A stretch of 64,000 nt of DNA from Larus michahellis (Eukaryota; Chordata; Aves; Charadriiformes; Laridae): positions 23,345,583 through 23,409,582 of the forward strand of contig NC_133901.1 in NCBI RefSeq assembly GCF_964199755.1. Reading direction: 5' to 3'. This document shows, one piece after another, positions 36,701 through 51,700 of this stretch. The notes under the pieces were generated by a model. That model worked only from the letters and a program-made list of their open reading frames with translations, ran no database searches and was not told the DNA's origin. The translations under genes were made by a program, and so were the position numbers. How positions within the stretch are numbered: the stretch's first letter is position 1; each line of letters begins with the position of its first letter.

Positions 36701-39700
36701 ACTAGGAGGTACTATATGTACTGCTTATCTGTCTCCCTGTTAGTTTGTCTGGAACTGGTGAAATGTACTCTGATGCACATTCCAGACATGTTATGATTGT
36801 CCTTCTCTTCCTCCAGAGCTTCGTGGAAGTATTTTTGCATATCTTTCTCTTACTTAGTCAGTCTTTTGGTTCATACAAGCTTATAGCTCGCACGTGTCTG
36901 GGTACTCGAGTCTGCTGAGTCATATATTCACTGAGTTGGCAAAATCAGATTCACATCCATAAGCTCCTGATCAGCTTGGTCTCCAAATGTCCTAGCAGCC
37001 TACTAAGTGCCCGGGTTCCCTGTGGTATTGATCATCCAGTTATGTCCTGTTGGACCAGTCATACTGGAATTTCAGCGCAGGAATGGCCTTCACTTGCCTG
37101 TCTGATAGTCTGCACATGATGTGCGCTCGTGGTGATCTTCATGTGGTGGAAGCTGCTTGTGAAAAAGTTTGCCCCTTTGTTACCAGCTTTGCTCTGCCAG
37201 TCTTTGATGTATTGGACTTAAAAGAAAACCAGATAGTATATGAAACCTTGCTCCCCCTTGAAATCACTTTATCCTTGCTCCCCAGGTTAGTTTAGTCTTC
37301 TGAAAGTCAGGGACTGTATCTGCCCAGCCATCCATCTGAGAAACTGGCAAGATCAGCTCTGACGGGTTGTATCCAATTGCTGTCAGACTTCTCACATATG
37401 TTTGAAATTTCTCAATCCAAAAATCTTAAGTCTGTAAAACTCACCTGTGTGCTTTGCGGTTGCTCAGTAGCTGTATATAGAATTACTGGTTTAACATGGT
37501 CTGATATTTATTTGCTGTCACAGTTTATTAATCTCCTAGCAGTCCTTTGGAGGCTTAGCAATACAATACAAACTTGGAATCCTGTAAACTGAAAAGGGAT
37601 ATGATCAATGAGCATATATAACTGGTAGCTCATGCGACTCAACGTATCATTTACAAATGCCAGGAAATTATGACACATCTGGAGATTAGTTTTTCTTTCT
37701 TGATGCCCACACTGGTGTCTGCATAATGTCTGTCAAATAAATCAAACTTCTGATGCTAAGAAGTGTCTTTTAAGAAAATTATATAAACTTTAGATAGATC
37801 CAGGATGAAAAATACAAAAAATAACAGCTAGCTGATATTGAGCTTGCTGTGTCTGTGCTCTCTGCTGCTCACGTGGAAGAAGTTATCTTTCTTCACTGCA
37901 GCATCCACTCTTGCTGACCTGCAGATAACGTATCTTAGTAGAACTTCATTTGTCTCTTGCCCTCTCAAGTACTTGTTTTCTTATGACAGAAGTTACGTTG
38001 TGCATACTGTGTAGATCATCTGCTTTGAAATCATTGAGGTTCCTAGAAATTGCTTCTCTTTCTGTCATCATTGCTTCTTCTGACTCAGTGTGATGCAAAA
38101 TAAGAAATCACTTTGAACAGGCTGTGGCGTTCCCGGTGATGCTGAGTCTGGTGTTTCTGCCTTATCCAGGCTTTGTCAATTGCCAACTGGAGAATGTGAC
38201 TGTGTACCTGAGTAACTCTCAGGAGAATATTCTATGAGTTCAGATTATGGAAACACTGTGTTCAAGGTGGGACTTGCGTGGCTCACATAAATGCAGGAAA
38301 GCCAAGTCTTTTGTATTTGGTGGAAAAAAGTATCTCTTGGCTCTTGTTTCCTCACAATTTAGGCCCATACTGCAAGTTTCATGTAAATAAAATCAGAAGT
38401 AGCCATTCTACAAAAAAAATTGGTAAGGTGACATTCTGTTTTCACTGTGGTAGCTACATAGAGAAGCTACGCAAGTGGAAGTCTTATTTTATAGCTCAAA
38501 ATACGCAATCCAAGCAAACAAACTTTGATATAAATTATGCTACCTCAGATGGTACTGGGTATCACCTAGCCCATAGACTACTATTTCTATTAGAGCCTCG
38601 TGGTAAATGTGATGCATGTCTTCTAAGTTTAGCTTCCGTATTGATAAATTAGACCATTTAAGTAGATAAATTCTACTACAAATGTATTCTTTGCTCTACA
38701 GAAAAAGTAATTGTACACCTGTTACTTCATTTGTATCACATTGAAATTTCTTTACCATCTAGAAATACTGGGGTTTTTTTCCAGGAGTACAAAAATATAA
38801 GAAACCAGCTGTTCCTAAAGTTCTTATTTCCAGCGTTATTGGCTGAAAGAAATAATCTTTGTTCTAATTACTGTAATGATACATTGCAGCTTCATCAAAA
38901 CTGGCTTGACTTTTAAGTTCAGTCATGTCTAAGTAGTTTACTTCTGCGGTAACAAGTGCTATGGTACTCTAACTTGACAAAGATCAGATCTTTATTCCTG
39001 TGCTTCTGTGAGTCTGGTTCACATTTTCAAATAGGAAAGAGAGTCTGCATTTTACTTCAAATATTTAATTCCTAGACAAGAAATACTTTAAAAAAAAAAA
39101 TAAAAATGCTTGTTTCTCTTACCTCCTTGGTTCAACTTCCTAACAGACATGATAGTCTACTCAGATGCTGTGATGAGGACCCCACTGAAAAGGCATATGG
39201 AGCACTGCCTTTTAAAACCTTTGTTTTCTAACTAGGACTATAATACTCAAGTTTTAATCTGGGACGGTGTTGTCCTCCTTGGACAAAATGTTCAGATGTA
39301 CTGCACAAAATTGCAGTGCTTGGCCTACAAAGTGACAAAATTAAACATTCTGGAATAGATTGTCAGATTGAAGCAAAAGAATTGGCTGGGCTCCCTATCA
39401 CAGTCTTCTCTATATGGTACAAATAGTTGTTTCTTTTCTGTTGTCTTTATCTTCTCATAATCCAGATGCATGCAGGGACAGTTCTGAGAATTTTTTGGGA
39501 GTTGGGCTTCTCTAAAGACAGTAATTCTCAAATGTTTTTAAGAAAACTGAGACTAACAAGTAGGTACCTCTTGTACAATAACCATCTACCTGCGTAGCAG
39601 TAATGACAGCTCTCTAAATTACAATCCCTCTATTTATAAGGATGCTTACTTAAGAGATTACAATTATTATTCAAGGTGGTACAGATCAGATACTGTCCCA

Positions 39701-42700
39701 AGAAATAAAATGCCACGGTTCCAGTCACCTCTTTCGACTAAGGATTGCACGTAAGCCTAAATGTTACCTGGTATATGAAAATCAAAAGTGTGTTTAATTA
39801 TGTAGCTCTCTGCAATACTAATTTTTTGGCTAAGTATCTGTAGTTTAGAATGTTAAACTTGAAACAGCCTTTGCTACACTGAATGTGTGGTTTCTAATTT
39901 TGCTTCAGGGTTTCTCAAACTTTGCCAAATTGTTTCCCTGTGTAAAGAACATAGGGAAAAATACCTGGCAGCAAAAGGAAAGGGACAGTCTCAACTAAGA
40001 ACCAAATTGTAAAGAACAATTAAATTTCAAAAATAGCTTTAGTTTGTTTGATTCTTTGTTCTTTGGCTGTTTTTGAATGGCTGGAGAAACAAAGTTTTTT
40101 GTTGGCCATTGCCAGACAACGTTGAATGCAAGGATTCCACTTCTGCATTGGAAGTCAACAAGCTACCAAGAATGCATGGAAAAGGTGGCAGTGTTTCTTT
40201 TTTTTTTTTTTTTTCCTTGCTTCAGTCTTCCCTTAGTAAAACACATCTCTTTAGAGAGTTCAGTTTTACAGTTTGAGAAATTCTGTTCTTATGCAAGTTG
40301 TGGGGGAAAAGGTTATGGTGTGCATGTGTTTAATGAGAATACAATCTGTCGATGTGGTTGAATTTAAAGTAACCTTGACCAGTTAAATCTGTTTACCTCT
40401 CTTTTGATACTTTCAGAACAGTAAGTCAGAGACATATCTGAAATAAACCCTGTGTACATCAGAAATGTTTTGAGAAGGTTTAGGGGAGATTACCCCTAAA
40501 CTAAAAGCTCTGCGTATAGTAGAATGTTACTGTGCTCTTCCATAGTAACTTCTGTAATCCTGTTTGTTTTGGTTCCAGACTCTGGAATCGCCTGGTGTTT
40601 GTAACCAGGGAGTGCTATAACAACTGGCTGGAGCTGTTAATAAGAACTCTTTTCAGAAATTTGAAACAAAATTATTCCTAGGACTAAGAATATTTAACTA
40701 CAAATGGAGGAGATAAGGAGGATGGCCAGAATGTCTAGTGATAAGTAGTCGTACTCAGAGAATTATCCTGATGTCAGAGATTTTCTTTTTCTTATGTCAT
40801 TTCGGCTGATATCTATATCAGATATTTGCTTCATAATATTTCTTCTCCACGGTCTTTGACATAGTCCAAAGGACTGCCACATGTTTACAGGACAATAATT
40901 TTGAATCCTGAAAAAGGAGGATAGAAGAAAAATTTGGCTTCCTATTTGGTTTGGGGGGGGGGGATGTCCCCCCCCCCCCATGTTCATTAATTCTGACATT
41001 CATAGAATTATTCCTCTCTCAGACTGTGCACTGTAGAAGGGTATTAAAGTTAGCTATAGCCTTTATGGAGGAAAATTGATTAATTTCATGTAGCTGTACA
41101 GTTTAGCTCATATTCAGGAGCAAATAGATTTAAATAATCTCTTAATTAAATAATTTAAGAAACAAAATATTTTCTTAAGTAAGAATTAAATAATATCTTA
41201 AAATGAGTGAAGTAATCTCTTGAAACTGTCTTTTCTTACAGGCCACCTATAAAACAACAAGCATGAAGTAGTCCAGGGGCTAGACCATGGGGTTAGGAAT
41301 TACCTAGTTCTGAAGTCCACCTTGATTTTTTTCCTTATTATACACACTTTCCAATTTTCAGCACATGTAACTTTCTTCTAGAGAATTTTGTGCAGTTTTA
41401 GTTAAATAGTTTTGGGGTGTGTTTTTCAGTACATACAGAAGACTTTCTATGCAAATGACATTACTGTGGTATTTACAGTAATACCATTCTGGACAACAAG
41501 AATTCCACAATATCTTCTGGTTTGCAATATTTATAAATACGGTTTGTTACTTTTTTTTTTTAAGCTGTCTTTCAGCCTATTCTGTAAATCTCTGAAGTGA
41601 TGAACAGGAAAAATTACTTTTAATACAAAACATACTATGAGTTCATGCCTTCAGCTCTTCCCTCATTTCCCTCAGGCCAGCAAATCCACAAAGGAGTAGA
41701 AATTCTCATAAATTCACTTTAGTGTCAGTATTTCCATACTTGGCCCTGCTTCTTGATATTTTTCTAGTGAACACTGGCATTTCCAATGCAATTCAAGAGT
41801 AAAATGTGGGGATGTGACCACTGCCATTGACTGCAAAGTAGAAGTCATAAATGTAAAAAAAAAAAAAAAAAAAAAAAGATGGATCCTACAAGTCTTGGAG
41901 AATGATAAAAGCTGTTAAGAAGTGAAGTAGATGTTTATTGATTTCTCCTTTTTTACTTTCTCTTGTCGAAATATACTCTACAGCTACAGATATTTGCAGT
42001 TTAGGTAATAAATAATGACCAGTATCGTTCAAGGACCACCCACTGCTGTCTTTGCATGACTCTTGAAGCACAGGACGGCTGAACTTTTCTGTGGGTGAAG
42101 TTGACAGCTGTGTAACGTGCTTTGAATCTGTCTCTTCAATTGAATTTTCTTTCTTACTGAGTTTTCTGATGTCGGTGACAGCCAGTTGCAGAGCAACTCT
42201 TTGCAAAATGAGAGTATCCATAGAATTGTGACCCATCTAAAAATTATCCAGATATCGAACCAGCTTCCAAGCGCTCAGCCGCTAATGCTTTGCTTAATTT
42301 CTTAAAAATGCTAAAAGCTGGAAGATTGGCATTCTAACTCCCAGAAACCGTTGGAGCAAAGCACAAGCAGCAATTCAAAGGAAATGTGTTGAATTATGGA
42401 CGCTAATCTTGGAATAAAAACTATCCCAAGATTTCAAGGGCACAGTGACTCGCGCTTTGTTTTGCATTTGTGTTAATATTTACAGTTAAGTTAACACAAA
42501 TTACTTCCTGTTAAAAAAGAATGTCTGCTTTAATTAAAGTTTTCTGATTTAAAAAAAATAAAAATTTTAAAATAGATTATGCGAAGGATAATGTGGATAA
42601 AGTCAGGTTGAATATAAAGAAGCATGAGCAAAGCAAAGGCAGTTTATCAGAACTAATTTCTGACTCATAGAGATGAGGTTTGTATAATTCAAATGGTCAC

Positions 42701-45700
42701 GTTTGAATTTCAGTCCTGTGTATGTTAAATATTATTTTTCATTGTAGTGAAAAACTCAGATCATGTAATTTATTGTCACTGGGATATGAATTCTGTGCCT
42801 TTTTTTTAATTTTTTGCAGTTGCCTTTAAGCTTTTTTCACGTGCAAATCAAAGTACTATCTTAATCTTTAGTCACAACTTGAAGAAAAATGTTTGTTGGA
42901 GAAGGTCTGTGTGAGATTTTCCTTATTGAAAAAGGCTTGTGTTTTGAAAGAGACTATGGGTAGGATTTCTTTAAGATGCCAGTGCTTGTAAAAATACTTT
43001 CCTTGATGTCAGGGAGGATTTGAATACTGACTTCTCAACAGGTAGAGATGTAGCTGGACAAGAACCTTCTAAAACTAATTTGTATAACGATCAAAACTGT
43101 GTCCTTGGATTATTACTTGTGTTTGTTTCTGAAGAACTTATACAAATGTAGCTGATGATCCCTACGCTACTAGAATTTGGGAGTGTTAGCTTATAGTGGT
43201 GGGAGAAGGGTAAACCAAAAGCAAGCAATAAGCATTTTGGAATGGGGTCTATCTGAAAAGCTTTTTTTAATTTAAAATCTGACTATAGTATTTCTCTCTT
43301 CATTTACTATGCTTGTACGAACAGTGTGACACCATCACTGCAACAGGCTCGTGTCTGTCCTCCCAATATGTTACCTGAAGATGGAACTAATCTTTACTCT
43401 GCTCGTGGCATTTTGTCGTTTATCCAGTCTTCCACTCGTAGGGCTTACCAGCAGGTCTTGGATGTGCTGGATGAAAACCGCAGGTGATTGGTTGTCACTG
43501 ATTCTGCCAGCTTTTGCTGCTTTTTTTTTTTCTTTTCTCCTTTTTAGTGGAGTTTGGTTTCTGTTTACAAAATAATGAGATGAAATTATTTGCTTTTGCT
43601 TTCCTTTGCTTTCACTATTCACAAGCAATTTAATTGTCCAAAATTCACATTTCAAAATGCTTCTGTTTGAGTCAAATGTAGCATTGTTTTGGTTTCCTTC
43701 CAAATAAAAATCACAATAGGAAGTGTTAGTCTGTGACCGCAAGGGACTTTGCTGTTCCCAGATTGTCGGTGTTTTCTGCAATTAATACTTGACCCTGAGA
43801 CTGCAAACTTAGAAGCCTTGTCTTCTGCTTTTCTGTTGGTGAGCAATGGTGCAAATCAATAAGATTGGGTTGATGTTGATCAAAACAGATGTACAGAAAC
43901 AGGGTAGAATATTAGGCAAGGCATTGCAGACACTGCTGTTGATAATGTGTCAAGACTCTAGTCTGTTTCCGTTTATATTGGGAAGAGTTATCTCTGGTTG
44001 ATTCATGACTGATGGTAACCACTTTGCTGGATGCTGAGAGCAAGAAAGGCAATGGATACTGAGAAGCTGGTTGCTCCTCTCATGAATGCTGTCTCTGTTT
44101 GTATGGATAAGCTGACACCTGGAGAGAGGTAATGAGCCACTACAAGCCTCATGGCAATCACTCACTGTCCCTGAAGGCATTTAGGTGTGTAGAGATGGCG
44201 CTTAGGGACATGATTTAGTGGTGGACTCAGCAGTGTTAGGTTTACAGTTGGACTGGACTTGATGATCTTAAGGGTCTTTTCCAGCCTAAATTATTCTGTG
44301 ACTTCCATTTTCTTCAGTGGAGTTTTGCCCACTTGATGTATCCTTGGAGTGTTTTGATTTGGCACTTCTAAACATTGCAAGAGTGGCATGTTTAATGCTA
44401 TAGAAATATTTATAAAGGCTAATAATGGTGAGGTTAATTTACCAAAAGCAATTTTCATGCCAATAGTATGCTAGCACAGAGGTTCAGGTAAAAATTGCAC
44501 GCAGGTAGTCTCTAGTATAGGGCTAGCTGAGACCTCGAGGGCTTGCCAAGAGGTCGAATTAGAGGAGGTAATTGGCAAGAACGTTAGGCGGAACTGCTCA
44601 TTCCTTCTGCAGCCCTTCAGTGTGACCTGTGCCAGCAAGTTCTTTGAAATTTGCCATCTGCCTCTGGGAGCTAATGTCCCAGCAGCACTCTTAATATCTT
44701 GTAGCATGGAATTAAATTATTTGCTTCTTAGTTTTGGTGATAAAATGTGACTATCAAGCCAATCTTATTGTGAATGTCTGTGTTTGCAGTTACTTTTCAA
44801 ACTGCCACCTCCTGTAGCTCACCATGTTTGCTGACCTGACAGTATATAAATGCCCATATTACTCCTGAATCATATAGAATTCCAGTCTTGCTGGCCTTTA
44901 TGTTCTTACCTGGGACTTAAAAAGCCAAAAAGAAATTAGCTGCGTAGTTACCCTTGAAATTCTGAAAGTTGGATGCCTAGCCTGGCTCCGAAATTTCAGG
45001 CTGTAGCTGATAAAATTTTGATGCCTGTCAACAGTTGGACAACAATACCTTTTTTCATTGTCAATATTAAAAATTAGATGGAATTGCAAGTTTGTTTTGT
45101 TTTACAAAATTAAAGCTCCCAGCTAAGGAGGAATTGTACAGTTTGTGCCAGGAATTCTACAGATAATGTGCCAAGAGTCCTTGTTAAAATATAGACTGAA
45201 ATTCTGTCCCTTTCCCTGGTCTGCAATGAAGCTGACAGGTTTTATTCCTGGCTTCTTTTAGGCATGTTCTTCCCAATGTTTGGATTGTGGAAAACCTACA
45301 CAGATGCATACGTACACTTTCAACTTACTTTAATTATCAGAAAATTTCTAGGGTTCTGAAGACTTCAAAAGCTGCATTACTCTTCCTGGTTTGGGTTAAT
45401 TTTTGAGGTGCTCTTACTAACCTTCCTAGAAGAAATGGGAAACCTGTTTCTAGTCACCAATGAACAAATAGGTGCCAAACCCCAAATTTTTCAATAGGGT
45501 GAAAAAGTGTTCTTTGTGTCTGGGTGTTTGGATACCCACCATTACTCTACAGCTGGCGTAGGAATGTGAAATTTGGATGATCCACTTGCATGGTTGCAAT
45601 ATAGTGTTCATTTTAAATTGCTCCAAACCTGCACTCTGTTCTTTTGCTCTGTGTAACGTGCTTTCTATCTCAAAACCTTATGTATTTTAACATTTTATGC

Positions 45701-48700
45701 TTAATACTAGAAGACATCTTTTAAAATGATCAAGACCTGACTATGTGTTACTCACTGGAAATATTTTTAACTTATTTCATGGCTTGCCTTTTTTTTTTTC
45801 CAAAAAAATATTTTCCAATCTACTAAAACTGCTAACGGTAGGTGCTGATTGTACTGCTGCAGATAACGAATTATGCCTAGTTTAGCCGGCACTGCTCGCA
45901 TAATAGGTTATTTAAATGGGCAACAATTTAATGATCACTGTTTGCACTGTCTGTTTACTCTTGCATTTCCTTCAGCCTGGACAAGAACAATAGGTCAGTT
46001 TTGTTTTCCAGTTCTAACCATTTTTCTGTTTCAATTTCTGTTGAATGACTGTAGGACCTATACCTAATGTTTTTTAAAGACTGATCTTTTATGCTGTAGG
46101 CAACAAGAAAACTAAAAAAAAACCAACCTAAATGTAAGGAGATTTTAGTCATGTCTTAAATGTGGGGAAAAAGGCAAGTTCATATCTGAATAGAGTTGTG
46201 TTGAACTCTGTACTTTATCTGAACTATTCTTCATTCTTGGGTCAATACCTTTTTATTTAGGAGAAAGAAGTATGGAAATCTGTTACTATTTCCTTTCTTT
46301 GGGATAGCGCTTTCTAAACAGACACTGTCCTTCTTAAATGCCAAACTTCACCTGCGTAATCATATCCTGAGGCGTTACAAGATCTCTTTGTATAGTGAGC
46401 AAGTTAATGATATTTTTCATGGTAGAAATAAAATGGGACATGAGTTAAGACCATCGAAGAGGGCTATTCAGGACTTTGGATTGGGGTGATATAGTTCAGA
46501 AGAAAATGAAATGGGTCTGCAAATGTGAAGGAGCCTGGGAAAAACAGTAGTCTGTTACTTTAGTGAAGTAACTGCTTACAGCACCGAGACAAGGGAGGAG
46601 AGAGCAGTTTCATCTAGTCACTGATGCTTCAATGCACCAGCCCTTTTGGATTCTGGAAGCCGAGCTTCTTACCCAGTTCATGTCCAGAACTCGTCTGTAA
46701 AGTCCTAGTGCCCATTCTTACAGCCTTTCTGAGATTTCCAGAGGTGTTTTAAAGCACAGTGAGAGGTGAACATAGCTGCTGCCTCTGCTGAGCACAGAGA
46801 AGGTGCTGGCCTCAGTCCCCTGTGTGCATGCACAGAAAGGATGGAAGCTGGACCCAGGTACCTAAACTGTTGTTTTCCTCTCAGCCCATGTGTCCATGAT
46901 TGCATCATTACTGTGGTGTTTCCATCGCATGCTCTGCTCTAAGCAGAGGAAGACAGACCAGATTCATTTGGTCACTGCCTTATTGCTTGTTTTCCCACTG
47001 TTATTAAATTGTATTACTCTTCGTGTTTCAGGCTGCCACTGTATTTGCAGTGAAATAGTTCAGTGTTGAGTATACGTGGCCTCAAGAGTTATGGCTGCTG
47101 CTGATCGTATGTTAATGTTTAGGATGCAATTGACAAAAGTAGCCAGAAAATTCAAAGTTTTAATGAAAAAAAGTTTTTAAAGAAGACCGTGTATTTAATA
47201 GCTTGACTGTGTTATGCTTGCGCGTTCTGTATTTGCCAAAAATCTTGGTGCTGATTTTGGGGTAAGGTGATCTCAGTTATGAGGCCACTGTGACCTATAT
47301 AATGAATTTTTTTTGTTGCTAGATAAAACCAAGCAAGTAAAAAGTGTGGGAGAGGCAGGGGAATATTCTGGTGATCCTTTTGGGTCCACCTGTAAGGAAA
47401 TAAGATGTGAACTGCAAAGAAAAGGAAGAAATCATGCGCAGCTTCTTAACAGCCTGACTGTGTTGGGAAGCGAGATTAAAGACTTGTCTTTAGTTTAGAT
47501 TGGGTTCCTGATTTGCACAGATCCCGGAGGGCTCTAGTTTTGTTCCTTGCTGTAGCCCTCAGCTGCCTCCAAGCCTGTGGCTTTCCTTGGGAAGGGTAGT
47601 GTGAATTAGTTTGTATTGATTAGTTCTACAACAGCTGCAAAACTTTGTTTGCCACAAGATACCACAGAGGCCAAGAATTTAGAGAGCATTTGAGACCTAT
47701 CATTCTCATTACACAAAATGCAAATGTTGTTGTCCTGTGTCAGATGGCATGGGAAATGCCTGCTGGATACTGACAAGCTGACATTCACGTATCTGCCAGT
47801 TAATTACAGGTGACTTATGTTTGCAGAGAAATTCTGCGACCTGTTTGAGAAAGCACAAGAAATTCAGCAAAGTATTTAGTTCTAGCATCTGTCAGACAGG
47901 ACTTTAGCTGAATTATTTCTCTAACTAAAAAATAGCAATACCTTTTGCGTTATGGTGTAGTGATGGTTTTTGTCAGGGTTAGGTTGATGGTTGGACTAGA
48001 AAGGTTCCTTCCAAGCTAAGCAATTCTATGATTCCATGATAAATTTCTGCAAGACCTCATGCATTTAGGTAAGAATATTCTTTTACTTGTATGTATTTGG
48101 GAATGGGGGTTTCTGTTTGGTAAAACACGCCATGCTGGCTTATTTTATGCGCTAGACAGAGAAACACTGTGGTATGCACTTGTGCTGCTGATTTAGAGTA
48201 GGACCTAGTCCCAGTAAGTATTGCATTGGGTAGCAGAGTTTGCTAAGGCTCCTAGATCCCGATGCTTTTAAATGAAACTAGTGAGTGTGTTGTTTTTGCA
48301 TGGCTCTTGCTCATTTTCAGGCCAGGTCACAGTGTTCTCCCAGCCACCTCAGCACCAAGCCTCTGCCTCCTACATGTACCTGCTGTGAAGATCTTCCTAC
48401 CTAGATTCTCTTTTATAGTCTTTTTTAGTCTGGAGTATGCAGGGGTTAAATGCATGGCACAAGTACCTCCTCTTGACATTGGGAAAATGGAAGAAATTGA
48501 AAAAAGATTTCAGGCTCTTGAACATTTTGTTACACATCGTAGATGTGGAAACGCTAATGCCTCATTACCAGAGGTTCTGAAAACACGTAGTAGTGGCTTT
48601 GTCAGAAGGTACTGCTGGTGTTCACATCTTCTGTAAATTGGGACACAATAACTTCTTATTGCAAAGTTAATGTGTATTATATAGTTGCAGCAGCTTAATC

Positions 48701-51700
48701 AGCTCTACCGTTTCTTCCTCTCTGCCTAGAAAGAAAAGAAAGAGCAACACTTACAAGGGTTTTCATACCATCTACTTGAAGCTTTTAGTCACTTCTTTCT
48801 GGAGAGATCTACCTCTCTTCAGGCTATATACGGTCCTTAGGCTAGTAGCCCAGGTTTTCTGAATTGCATCTAGTGTAGATAAATAAAGAAAAGACAAATC
48901 TCCTCTTTCCCTAGAGGGAGGAGAGGATAATTAAAAAGGCTTTTATAAGTATGTGTGGATATATATTTTTTTTTTCTGTTGTTGTTGGGATTTTGTTTGG
49001 GAGGGCAAGGGGGATTTTTTTTTAAACCTGAAGTTTCCCATGTTTTTTTTTTTTTTTGTAGGGCTGATAACCTCCGCCCAAATCTCTGTTCCAACAGCTT
49101 GTCTTCCATAAATGCAGCTATATCACCAAAAAATTGCCTATGTATCTTAGCTGTATAAACATTCAATGTTGATTAAATTTGAATAAGAGAAATGTGAAAG
49201 TGCAATTTACAACAAAATAAATAGATACGATATTGTATTGAAACATTATACAATGTAAGTGGAAGTATTTTGATGTTCCTTTGCTCTGTGTGGTTTACCT
49301 CTTATCTCTGTTTGTCATTTCCTCTTCCTGTCCTGTGCTTTCTGTCTACAAAAATCTGCCGTAGGCCGGTGTTACGTGGTGGGTCAGCTGCTACCACTTC
49401 CTCTAACCCTCATCATGACAACACCAGGTAAAGAGTATTTTTTTGTTAGTCATGATCCACTAATTGAGATTCTAACATTCAGACTTCCGTTTCCCTATAT
49501 CCAGTGTTCTTACTTTAAAACGCAATGTTCTTTTCTGTCCTCCCTCTCGACTCTTGAGATATTTCAGGCTGTTATTGCTTACCCATCCAAGTCACCTGCA
49601 AAGACCTCGCTTATCTAATAGATGCAATGTGCTGCAGAACCCTGGCTTAGTGTGTGAGGGGAGGCTCTTAAATGACATTAGCAGTATACTTTGAGTATTT
49701 TCTATTTAGTAGTGAGTTTCATATTTTTATTGCGAGAAGATCTGGCCTTGCATCACCTTATTTTTTCCACGAGTTCTCAGTAACATGCCTGTGACTGATA
49801 GTTGCAGCTGGATGTCTTTTCACTACTGTTATCTTGGTGGATTGACATCATTTCAGTGGAACCGGACAGAAGTCTTACACAATCTCATGGTCAGGGTGGA
49901 GGGGAAAAAAAAAATATAGTCCCTTCTAGACCTGTTTTTCCCATTTCCCTCTACACTTCTATGTTTTCATCGAAATGGAGATTACATTTGTATTGAAGTA
50001 GACACTGAATCCAAGCAGGTGATTCTTCTCTAACTCAGGAATTCAGGCTTTGTAACAGTCCAAGAGATGATCTCAAGGAGTTTCTTGATCAAGGCCTCTT
50101 GATTTAATACCTGCAGTGGTTTGGAAGTTGGTAGAGCAGCAGTGATGTACTGTGACTTTATATTACATTTATGCGGGCTGGGAGGGGAGTGTGCCCATCT
50201 CACTGAAATGGTAAGCCTCTCTGCGTTTCCCAGGAGATGGTGAGGGACAACTACGCTGTGGATCTGGTGGGATTTTATCGTTTTTTTTGCTATCTACTAG
50301 AAATTTAAAAATGGCTACAAAAAGACCCTCCTCAGAAGTCTTTGGCTTTCAGACCTGTAGTAGTAAGGAGAACTTTTTGTCACAAGGTGAACATTGTGTC
50401 ACAATTGTGAGTTCACAACGTGAGCTTCACAGCACTGAGGAAATTAAAATAAACTAAAACCCCACAAACAAACCCAACAGTTTCAGTCTTTTTAATATTG
50501 CCCAAACTGAAAGAACTACAAGTAGTAAATACCATAAATTATAGAAAAGTGAATGTTTGAAGTCTCCTTAGAATAAAAAATTAATAGTAGCCTTAATGAG
50601 AAAATCTTTCTGTAACAAAAGGAGTTGCCAAATTTTTTTTTTCATCCCACATGTGTTTTTATAAAGACATTTTTAAAATATCTATGACTCTGTTGGCAGA
50701 CAGTTGCTTATTTGACTATTCTCTCACTAGCTGTTGTTATCCTGATCTCATGTGGAGAAGGTTTCCCTCTCTCTGCATACCCCTCTACCCAAAAAAACAG
50801 ACCAAAACATGATTAACTTCCTATCTCTTACACAGTGTTGCTCAAGGATCTAACTGTTACCAAAGTCCAGAGTAACGCAGCGCTCATCTAGAAACAGCAG
50901 CCCTTGTTCAGAAACAACGTATTAGTGAACAATGGTGCGGGGAAACTTCTGACAAGCTTTCTGTTGGGGGATCCTGCCTGCGCTGAGGGCCTTCTGTAGA
51001 CGTTTGCTGACAGCAGTGAAAGAGCAAGCAGTGCAAAAGTAGTGTCTGCACCAAAGTGCATTCTGCAAGCTGCAGGAATTCTACTCATATTCACATTAGT
51101 CAGAGTTGACCATTAACTGTGATTAAACACTAATCGTTCTTTTAGGTGTATTTTGTTGTGAATTTGGTAGCCTTGACATTATTTTGTTCCACTTCCGAAG
51201 CTGCTTGCAGCAGTTGTTCCTATGTCCTAATGACAAAGCAGGTCAAGGGGAACTGATATTGGAACTCGGGTTTTAATATAGGGAGGAGAAACTCAGTGGT
51301 AGGTGCAGTATCAGGAACTACTTCTACCTGTCGGGTTTTGGAAAAGAATCTGGTTAAGAGGTAGCAGTCGGATGATCAAAACACGTACTTTTTGTAGGCT
51401 TTCTGCCGCTTCCCAACTGATAAGAAATGTGCCATATTTAATTAACTTACCCTGGAGTTAGAATAATATTTTTTCTGAATCTCACCGCATTAAGAAAACT
51501 GAGGGGTGCTCTGGGAACAAACTTTGTAATGCACGCAAAGTTCAGTGAACAGTGACTCTGCACTGGACTCTATTTGCAAGGTTCTCTGCCTAAAATACTG
51601 AGATTAACACGACTGATAGCATGAATCTCAGTGGTGTCCACTTGGGATGTTTAAGTAGGAACTGAGCATAAGACACCCAGTTCTTTTCAGGTCTTCATTT

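Noticed and set aside
38278-38652. 124-codon open frame in an MFF intron
   Set aside because: The translation resembles nothing known, and no splice sites give a phase that fits the flanking MFF exons.
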